Below, one piece after another: positions 16,158 through 23,082 of a stretch of 23,082 nucleotides of DNA. Every line of letters starts with the position of its first letter. Within the stretch, counting starts at the first letter, position 1. The notes below the pieces were generated by a model. It did not search any database and was not told the DNA's origin. It saw nothing but the letters and a program-made list of their open reading frames with translations. The DNA is taken from positions 1 through 23,082 of the IMG/VR virus record IMGVR_UViG_3300017788_000184; one strand, given 5' to 3'. A program made the position numbers and the translations under genes. Source of the DNA: a virus.

Positions 16158-19100
16158 CGAAAATATTTTCGTAGATTTTGATTTTCAGAATATAATTGTT
16201 GTTGACCCAAACAAGGTTGTTGACGAGAATGGTAATGTAAAGGAAAGATACATCAAACAAGAAAATTTGGTAATGTTTGCCAACTTAGAATGCAGTTTAC
16301 CACCACGAACTAAATTATCGGTAGGTAACGCCGCTCAGGATGCTATAACAACAATGAGTATTGCTAATGTAAATTTCCTGAAACCACAAAAAAATGGCAA
16401 ACTTACAAATCAGTATACAGATGAAATAACTGGTAGTGGTTCTTTAGAAAGAGATTCCGACGGAAATTTTTTAGGGGTAAATCAGAACGTTGTGTCAACT
16501 ATTAGACGGGCCGACAAACCTAACGAATTTTATGATTTGCAAGAACAATTTAGTTCTGGTGTCAAAGGAACGGTAGACAATGGTATGTTGGGTATCACCT
16601 CAATAGACATACAATATAATATGGATTTTTTACCGGTAATTTCCATAACATTAGAGGATGTGAAAGGTAGAGCTCTTTTTGAATCAGGAAACAATTCACC
16701 ATATCGAGCTTTTTTCAGTTACCCATACCCACTATTTTACCTAACACTAAAAGGTTTCTATGGTAAAGCAGTTAAGTATCCATTGATGTTGAACGACTTC
16801 AAAGCCAAGGTCGACAGTGAAAACGGTAATTTTTTGATTGATTTAAAGTTTTATACTTACAGATATACACTTCTTGCGGACATTAATATGTTATCGATAC
16901 AAACCGTACCACATATGTATAAAACCACAATTAATGTGGATACGAACCAAAATCCCCTGAAGAAAACTAATGATATAACTCAATATCAACTTACTAAAGG
17001 ATACCAAAAAATATTAGAAGTATATAATGATTATAAGTCCAAAGGGTTGATTGATGATGAATTTCCTGCGCTCACTTTGGTTCAATTACAAAGAAAGTTA
17101 GATAGCTTCATACAAAATGTTTTGGATGGATACCGTAAGCAAGATTTGACACCGTACACATCGGCACAAAATTACAGAGATTTGTTGACACAAATAAAAA
17201 CAGAAATTACAGATACCACTAATTCAAATTCTTGGTATAATATCTATATTGACAAAAAAAATTATTACTTTTTGTCTAAAGAATTTGGTGGGTTGAAAAT
17301 ATATTCATTAGTTGGTAAATCTAGTTTTGGGGTGACAGGCCCTTTATTACCTGTTAATGAGACTTTGGCAAAATCCGAATTGGATAAAATCTGTATTACA
17401 TACACCGCATCAGAAACGGACATGAAAAATGTAAACAAAGTTCCTGATTTTGGTGCCGAAGAAAAAAATGCGAAATACAAAACATCTAAATTAAATCTCA
17501 CAAAAGAAGATTTTATTGTAAGTGACATACTCTATGAAGATATAGATGTTGAAAAATCTTATACTAATCAAACAAATCAACAACCATTAGATGAAAATGG
17601 AAATGAAACTAGTGGGTTTACTTTATACAGGGCAAAAGTACAGGCCGAATTTAGTATTGCGTCTAATCAAGGTATTTTTAATGTGATTGAAAAAAGTTAT
17701 GAAAAAAAACCATTAGAGTTTTTTTATTTCGATGGTAAGTTAAGAAATAACAAAAAGAGTTTTAGACTAAAATTAGCGGAACAATCCAAAGATTTAGAAT
17801 TAAAATTTGAAAAATTCCAAAAAGACAAAGCAGATGAATTAATTAAAATACTCGAAGAACCAAATAGAGGAATTGGGTTTGCTCCAACTTTAAGAAACAT
17901 ATTATCAGTATTTTATGCAAATGGTGAGGCTTATCTTAGACTACTTGATGATGTTCATAGAAATGCTTGGGACCAAAGAGATAATCCAATAAGAAGGCAG
18001 GCAATAAATACCGCAATACAAGGAGGAGACCAAACTAGTGATTCGACTAACGGTAACGAAAATTTAGTTTATCCTTGGCCTGAAATCTGTGTTCTGACTT
18101 CAAATGAAACTGAAACAAGGTATGATGTTAGGTATCCTGGAGACGAAGATTTATCAGAACAATTCCAAACACAAAATTATAGTGTGTGGCCTGAAGTAGA
18201 GTTTGTAGAGGAATATATCACAGGTAATTTATTGAAAAACACAATACCACAAAACCCTGAAATATATGAGAATAATTTGACGCAAAGTCAATACACCTCA
18301 GTAAATGCGTTAGAATATCCAATAACTAACGATGTATACTTCAACAAAGAACAGGTAAAATATCTTTATGAGATATGGGAAAGATTATATATAATCTCGA
18401 ACTATACAAATTTGAATAGGGGTAACTCAAACCTCAAACAAGTTTACGATATTATCGCACAAATAGAATCGAATAACATCATAAAAAGTTTAGGTACCAC
18501 AAATCCTTTCTTAATAAAAGTTTTAAAAGAATACGGAATCAAATCATCAAACTTTGAGGGTATTTTACGTCATATATCAAATGAAGGACAGGGTGAAAGT
18601 TGGCAAACACATATACGTGGATATTATAACACACCTTATATAAAAAATATTACACAGAACACATATGAACTAGCACCATTTAATTTTGACGATTCATCAA
18701 GACTACTTAGTGATTTTCCTAATATCGAAAGCTTTTCAGGATATGTTCAGGATAGTTCTACAAATGTGTTTACAAGCTTTGATACCTTTCCATTCACAGA
18801 TAAAAACTGGTGTAAATCAAATTTATCAAATTCATCAACCCTTAACGACTTGAGTAGTGTTAATTCTACTTCTAAAGTCATACAAGTTAATCAATCATCT
18901 AAAGTTATTGCTAATTTTCAAAACGAAGATACTGATTTGATAAAAAGACCTGTGTGTAATTTTAATTATATCACGGTCAACAATCCATTACTAAATCTTA
19001 TACCACCTTATAATAGTACCAATCTGAAAAATATGTATGACAGTAGGTCAAGTTCATATACTTTACAACACCCTACTGAAGGTAATATAAAGTACAAAAA

Positions 19101-22100
19101 TTATTCAGGTACTACAACCGCGAATCAAACAACCTCGATTTTTAACACACCATATTTTATAAATTCTATACAGGAAGGAATCGCCAATTTCAGAAATTCA
19201 AACCCATATCCGTTTGTTTCCGCGGCTTACTTGTTCTTGAATAGCTTACCGTTGGCCACGCTCAGAGAAAAATATAAAACATTTGAACAAGTTGATACCA
19301 ATTTAGAAAATGTTTCAGATTTAGACTTTATATTTGCAACCTTCAAAAAATTCAACGCACTACATAAAATACCATACGCTTGGATTTTGAAATACGGGTC
19401 GATTTGGCATAGATATAAAAAATTCTTGAATAGCGGAGTAGACATATTATCAGGTGTGTGGAATAACTTTGATTATATTAACAATTATGACCCAGTAAGT
19501 TTTTCCACACAAAAAGTTTATAATCTGAATATAGGAGGTATCAATAAAAAAATAATTTTACAACAGGACGACACAGTAGGTGCAAATGTGCAGACAAATA
19601 TTAATTTAGGGTTTTATCCCAAATTAATAAATGACTTTTCAGTATTTTATCGTGGAACTGAGTTGTTTTCCGATTATTCTGATACCACAATACAAACAAC
19701 AATAGATAACGATTTCTATATAAATGATTCTTTAGCCAATGCTAATTTTTCTACACCATTAAATGTTGATACCAATAATCCAAACAGGTCGATTAATATT
19801 ACCTCTTGGTCAACATTTTTAAAAGTTGATACTAATTTAGGTTTTATTTTACCATCAGTAGGTTCTGATTTAAATCAATTTGTTATTGAAAACTTTACTT
19901 TTGAAAATCCTATTGAGCCTAAAATGATTAAGGAAGTAAAAAATAACAATAGTATGTATGATGGTTCTGTTAGATTAGCTTGGATGAGTCCTAATTACGG
20001 ATACTTTGATAATTCAAAACTAACCCTTCCACCACCAACAAAATACGTAAAGACAATCTTAACCTCACAAAATACCGCCCAAGAAAACTTTTCTATTAAT
20101 GGTGATGACAGTTACTCGAATATAGAAGAAATATTCTCCGTATTCAATCACGACATTTTAGATTCTTTCGAAAAAGAATTTTTAAGTTTTTCTAAATCGA
20201 TATACGATACAGAAATTACTGGACTGACAGAGGATACTTCAAGTGTTGTAAACAATACTGTATTTACTAATTTCCAATACCTTATGAGAAATATGTTCAA
20301 GGTAGTCCCAACAAATGGAATTTCAAGTAAAGGTCAGTATGACACATTGAGTAATTTTGTACTCAATAATATGTACAAAATTACTAAACAATTTTTAGCA
20401 TATGACTTTAAATTAAAATACGGTAATCCAAACAACTTCGACCAAAGAATATTAAAATCATTTGCTAACATATCATCTGGTATTGCTGACCCATATATTC
20501 CAAACGCTTATACGGTAAACACACCAAACGCATTACCAACTTTCACAAATCAATTTCCTTTGGCGAATGTTATTGCAGGTTATCCTGCAACATATCAGGC
20601 TTTACAGGAATATGTTGGTTTTTCTGAAATCAATGGGTTGAAATATGCATCAACAGGCTCTACAATATTCGATTTTTTTATTGATAATAACATAGAATTC
20701 AGTGTTGATAATATAAAAACACTTTATCCATTAATAAGAATTTATGCAACACAAAAATTGAAAGACCCCTCATTCAATGGAAGCAAATTCTCTAATTTTT
20801 TGGGTGAAATAGTAAACAATAATCAGGATTTTCAAAACATTATTTTGAATTCAATAATGCAGAAAATAACGAAAGAGCTGCCCAACATCAATGAGACACC
20901 AACAAAACCAATAACTAGTACCTTGAAAGGGGATGTAACTAAATTGAGTCTTTGGACAGGGTTCAAAAAAACAAATGATACTTGGATAGCCGGAGTTAAT
21001 ATATCAAATAGAACTATATTTGAAGATTTATTATTTTTGGATAGGTCTGGTAAAGACATAGGTAATGAAGTTTATTTAGATATTTTTTCATTGAATGAAA
21101 AATTAAAAAATCTTGGACCACAAGTTAATTTATTGCAGTTCACTTTCAATTTAGTTAGAGAAAATGGATTTGTTCCATTCACATACCCATCTTATATAAA
21201 TTTTTATGGGGTCCAATCACCAGTAAAAAATTCCGTACCAAAGATAGACGGTAGCTATGAATTTGCAAACAATTTATTTGGTTTACATATGAACGTTGAC
21301 TTGGTAGAATCTAATTCAAAAATAGTTTGTTTATATGGTGGAAAACCAAGTTCACACCTCAACGATGGGGATGTCATATCTAATTTCAAGAATGATGCAT
21401 TCAATATGAAAAGGGTGAATCAAAATCCATTAATACAAAATTTATCAAATAAAACGGATTGGGACAAATCAAATAGATTGGTAGGATTCACCGTTGATTT
21501 TGGAACTATTAATCAAGGTGTATTTACTAAAATATCAGTAGGACAAGAAAATGGTGTAGTTACAAAAGAAGTGTTGGAAGGGTTCTCGAGATTAGGTAAT
21601 TTGGGTCAGAATAGAGCAAGCTCTAATCAGTACTTATCAATGTACGATATATACAGAAGTAGGTCGTATAAATGTAGCGTAACAATGTTAGGTAATGCTC
21701 TGATACAACCTACAATGTATTTCAATTTGGAACACGTGCCATTATTCAATGGCCCATATATGATTACTTCAGTTAAACATTCGATAAATCCTGGCTCATT
21801 TGTAACAACATTTGATGGGGTGAGACAAAGCGTATATAGCTACCCGAAAATAGATGATTATTTACAAACTATTAGAACTAAATTTATAGACTATTTAAAA
21901 AAACCCGATAAGAAAGATAGTAAACAAACTAATCAAACCGTTAATAACGATGTTATATCAGAAAATGCTAGTAAAGTAGAAAATACAGTTAATAATGGTG
22001 AAATACCAACATCACCACAATGTACATTGACCGCGGAAACGTTCAACGGATTTACAAGAAATGATTCTCCTGAACAAACAAGAGTTACAATAAAACAAGT

Positions 22101-22590
22101 CGTTGAATTTATTAGGGCTCAATATCCCAACAATAACAATTTTATATACGTTATAGCGGCAATAATGGGTAGACAATCATTTAAAGACCCTTCTATTTTT
22201 GCGGCTTACGAAAATAATTATATAGGTTTGAGATTGGATTTGAATGGGTTTATACCACCTAATATATCGATATTGAATCCCAATTATTATTGTGTAACAG
22301 CTAATGACAATACACAATATCCGGCAGCTTCATTTGCAACATTCGAAGATTGCGTTATCTTTACAGGAAATCGTGTCGCGGGAAGACTGATTAGACTAGA
22401 CAACCTTAATAATGTGTTATCAACTGACGGTACTATACAAAATCAAAATGCGGAAAAACTTGCAAGGTTCTGTTATGATTATTGGCCTACAATAAATGAA
22501 GGTTCCTTTGATAAGTTGGATGCGTCGGTAAAAGAAACATTAAAAAAAGACGCAAAAAAAATGATACAATTAGTTAATGCTTCGTTATGA
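16147..22590 (+). CDS. Giant baseplate hub-like protein (2147 residues) with degenerate lysozyme-like C-terminus
   Basis: Residues 148-245 read LGITSIDIQYNMDFLPVISI, LEDVKGRALFESG, then LFYLTLKGFYGKAVKYPLML, a beta module recalling hub/wedge domains in T4-like phages. Residues about 1815-1900 contain YDIYRSRSYKCSVTMLGNAL, IQPTMYFNLEHVPLFNGPYM, then ITSVKHSINPGSFVTTFDGVRQ. This resembles the second barrel of gp27/VgrG-type hubs, with the typical order of GNALIQPTMYF and a final H-x-I-x-PG-x-F-x-T strand. After a Lys/Asn/Gln linker (about 1918-1955), residues 1955-2147 look like a lysozyme/glucosaminidase-type helical domain (IYVIAAIMGRQSF, then ENNYIGLRLDLNGF). A glutamate is expected at Q2010 but missing. 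The middle 1300 residues are unassigned. The size suggests that several T4 baseplate polypeptides are fused here. It begins inside the end of the gp53-like gene. Confidence 0.75.
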   Translation: MADNENIFVDFDFQNIIVVDPNKVVDENGNVKERYIKQENLVMFANLECSLPPRTKLSVGNAAQDAITTMSIANVNFLKPQKNGKLTNQYTDEITGSGSLERDSDGNFLGVNQNVVSTIRRADKPNEFYDLQEQFSSGVKGTVDNGMLGITSIDIQYNMDFLPVISITLEDVKGRALFESGNNSPYRAFFSYPYPLFYLTLKGFYGKAVKYPLMLNDFKAKVDSENGNFLIDLKFYTYRYTLLADINMLSIQTVPHMYKTTINVDTNQNPLKKTNDITQYQLTKGYQKILEVYNDYKSKGLIDDEFPALTLVQLQRKLDSFIQNVLDGYRKQDLTPYTSAQNYRDLLTQIKTEITDTTNSNSWYNIYIDKKNYYFLSKEFGGLKIYSLVGKSSFGVTGPLLPVNETLAKSELDKICITYTASETDMKNVNKVPDFGAEEKNAKYKTSKLNLTKEDFIVSDILYEDIDVEKSYTNQTNQQPLDENGNETSGFTLYRAKVQAEFSIASNQGIFNVIEKSYEKKPLEFFYFDGKLRNNKKSFRLKLAEQSKDLELKFEKFQKDKADELIKILEEPNRGIGFAPTLRNILSVFYANGEAYLRLLDDVHRNAWDQRDNPIRRQAINTAIQGGDQTSDSTNGNENLVYPWPEICVLTSNETETRYDVRYPGDEDLSEQFQTQNYSVWPEVEFVEEYITGNLLKNTIPQNPEIYENNLTQSQYTSVNALEYPITNDVYFNKEQVKYLYEIWERLYIISNYTNLNRGNSNLKQVYDIIAQIESNNIIKSLGTTNPFLIKVLKEYGIKSSNFEGILRHISNEGQGESWQTHIRGYYNTPYIKNITQNTYELAPFNFDDSSRLLSDFPNIESFSGYVQDSSTNVFTSFDTFPFTDKNWCKSNLSNSSTLNDLSSVNSTSKVIQVNQSSKVIANFQNEDTDLIKRPVCNFNYITVNNPLLNLIPPYNSTNLKNMYDSRSSSYTLQHPTEGNIKYKNYSGTTTANQTTSIFNTPYFINSIQEGIANFRNSNPYPFVSAAYLFLNSLPLATLREKYKTFEQVDTNLENVSDLDFIFATFKKFNALHKIPYAWILKYGSIWHRYKKFLNSGVDILSGVWNNFDYINNYDPVSFSTQKVYNLNIGGINKKIILQQDDTVGANVQTNINLGFYPKLINDFSVFYRGTELFSDYSDTTIQTTIDNDFYINDSLANANFSTPLNVDTNNPNRSINITSWSTFLKVDTNLGFILPSVGSDLNQFVIENFTFENPIEPKMIKEVKNNNSMYDGSVRLAWMSPNYGYFDNSKLTLPPPTKYVKTILTSQNTAQENFSINGDDSYSNIEEIFSVFNHDILDSFEKEFLSFSKSIYDTEITGLTEDTSSVVNNTVFTNFQYLMRNMFKVVPTNGISSKGQYDTLSNFVLNNMYKITKQFLAYDFKLKYGNPNNFDQRILKSFANISSGIADPYIPNAYTVNTPNALPTFTNQFPLANVIAGYPATYQALQEYVGFSEINGLKYASTGSTIFDFFIDNNIEFSVDNIKTLYPLIRIYATQKLKDPSFNGSKFSNFLGEIVNNNQDFQNIILNSIMQKITKELPNINETPTKPITSTLKGDVTKLSLWTGFKKTNDTWIAGVNISNRTIFEDLLFLDRSGKDIGNEVYLDIFSLNEKLKNLGPQVNLLQFTFNLVRENGFVPFTYPSYINFYGVQSPVKNSVPKIDGSYEFANNLFGLHMNVDLVESNSKIVCLYGGKPSSHLNDGDVISNFKNDAFNMKRVNQNPLIQNLSNKTDWDKSNRLVGFTVDFGTINQGVFTKISVGQENGVVTKEVLEGFSRLGNLGQNRASSNQYLSMYDIYRSRSYKCSVTMLGNALIQPTMYFNLEHVPLFNGPYMITSVKHSINPGSFVTTFDGVRQSVYSYPKIDDYLQTIRTKFIDYLKKPDKKDSKQTNQTVNNDVISENASKVENTVNNGEIPTSPQCTLTAETFNGFTRNDSPEQTRVTIKQVVEFIRAQYPNNNNFIYVIAAIMGRQSFKDPSIFAAYENNYIGLRLDLNGFIPPNISILNPNYYCVTANDNTQYPAASFATFEDCVIFTGNRVAGRLIRLDNLNNVLSTDGTIQNQNAEKLARFCYDYWPTINEGSFDKLDASVKETLKKDAKKMIQLVNASL

Positions 22591-22608
22591 TATTAATGAA
22601 TATCTATA

Positions 22609-22616
22609 TATTTATA
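22609..22616 (+). promoter_or_regulatory. Candidate promoter element TATTTATA before the small gene
   Basis: TATTTATA lies in the 40-base gap after the hub gene and 14 bases before ATG 22631. It matches the octamer before the sheath and tube genes but is followed by TAA rather than GGA. Confidence 0.35.
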
Positions 22617-22630
22617 TAAAAAAAATAATT

Positions 22631-22858
22631 ATGAGCTCAGTAAAAAATATTTTGGACAATTACCTTGGTAAAAGTACTAGAATTTCCGAAAAAGATTTAG
22701 GTAATGGTTCTAAACAGGTTTGCGACTTGGATAGTGGCGAATGTTACACAGTAAGAATGAAAGATGGTCTAATCGAAAGAGTAGATAATACTATGAATCA
22801 ATCTAAAAAAATTCAGGTTGAGACCGCATCAGGAATAAAACAATTATTAAATGGTTAA
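22631..22858 (+). CDS. Hypothetical small phage protein
   Basis: 75 residues, starting MSSVKNILDN. An in-frame ATG at 22577 would add 18 residues but overlaps the hub gene end and places the TATTTATA element inside the coding region; those residues (INEYLYIYIKKI) look like translated AT-rich spacer, so I chose 22631. The protein has a short N-terminal helix, a polar beta-like middle with two cysteines (KQVCDLDSGECYTVRMKDG) and a C-terminal helix. There is no signal peptide or membrane segment. I do not recognise the family. The C-D-x-x-S-G-E-C-Y spacing could be a small beta hairpin with a disulfide or metal site. It is followed after one base by the next gene, so the two are coupled. Confidence 0.7.
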   Translation: MSSVKNILDNYLGKSTRISEKDLGNGSKQVCDLDSGECYTVRMKDGLIERVDNTMNQSKKIQVETASGIKQLLNG

Positions 22859-22859
22859 A

Positions 22860-23082
22860 ATGAGAGTTGACGAGAAAATTTTAGAAGAGTTAAAAAGATA
22901 TAATCAAATTAATAGATATATCATAGAACAAGAAGCGGAAGACGTGCCACCCCCGGCCGACGCACCACCCGAAGACCCTACGGCGGGTTTACCACCTCCT
23001 CCAGGTGGAGAAGCGCCGGGAGGGGCTCCATCAGGAGCACCAACTTCAGCGACACCGACGCCACCCGCTCCTTCAACACCAA
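22860..23082 (+). CDS. Proline/glycine-rich protein, N-terminal part (3' truncated by the window)
   Basis: The first 26 residues form a charged helix (MRVDEKILEELKRYNQINRY, then IIEQE). From residue 29 on the sequence is almost entirely Pro, Gly, Ala, Glu and Thr (VPPPADAPPEDP, then LPPPPGGEAPGGAPSGAP). The frame is open to the last base. Hand counts of the two full lines 22921-23040, mostly this region, give roughly 60-68% GC, far above the rest of the window. A short helix followed by a disordered Pro-rich region suggests an internal virion or scaffold/core-type protein, but this is inference. The ATG directly follows the previous stop by one base. Confidence 0.8.
   Translation, partial: MRVDEKILEELKRYNQINRYIIEQEAEDVPPPADAPPEDPTAGLPPPPGGEAPGGAPSGAPTSATPTPPAPSTP

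Noticed and set aside
22577-22630. Longer start for the small gene at 22631
   Set aside because: The extra 18 residues overlap the hub gene and translate an AT-rich gap that holds a TATTTATA element; the ATG at 22631 follows that element at a sensible distance.
1-23082. tRNA genes, CRISPR arrays, insertion sequences, integrase or attachment sites
   Set aside because: None were seen on reading both strands; non-coding gaps are short and explained by terminators and promoter-like elements.

Overview
The window looks like part of the structural (tail and baseplate) region of a lytic, T4-like contractile-tailed phage of a Bacteroidetes host. The base composition is AT-rich, AGA is the usual arginine codon, and starts are preceded by A-rich leaders rather than clear Shine-Dalgarno sequences. 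The accessory proteins carry domains typical of Bacteroidetes secreted proteins. Assignments rest on sequence features recalled from T4 and related families; no search was run.

Layout. Positions 2-1322 hold the C-terminal end of an unassigned structural protein and a gp15-like tail terminator/sheath stabiliser. Positions 1315-2840 are a two-gene island on the opposite strand: a 54-residue ribbon-helix-helix protein, coupled through an ATGA overlap to a 454-residue exported multidomain protein. In T4 the terminase genes 16 and 17 sit at this point, between 15 and 18; here they are absent. Positions 2841-2959 form a divergent control region. The tail filament genes follow: a very large sheath protein (gp18-like, 1186 residues), a HAD-type phosphatase-like protein, and the tail tube (gp19-like). 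Sheath and tube genes are each followed by an intrinsic terminator. Next comes a gp26-like baseplate/tail-assembly protein whose 3' end overlaps a 52-codon extension in the +1 frame, a likely programmed frameshift of the tail-chaperone type. The tape measure protein follows directly. The right half codes for baseplate: a 1596-residue baseplate protein, a 108-residue gp53/LysM-like wedge protein, and a 2147-residue hub-like protein with a degenerate lysozyme-like C-terminus. The window ends with two small genes, the second being a GC-rich, proline/glycine-rich protein cut off by the edge.

How the parts work together. The tube polymerises around the tape measure with help from the gp26/extension product. 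The sheath assembles around the tube and is capped by the gp15-like protein. The large right-hand proteins form the baseplate on which both start. Most transcription units are preceded by a recurring TATTTATA(GG) element, the best candidate for the phage late promoter. Terminators behind the high-copy sheath and tube genes would keep downstream low-copy products at lower levels. No tRNA, CRISPR, insertion sequence or integrase was seen.
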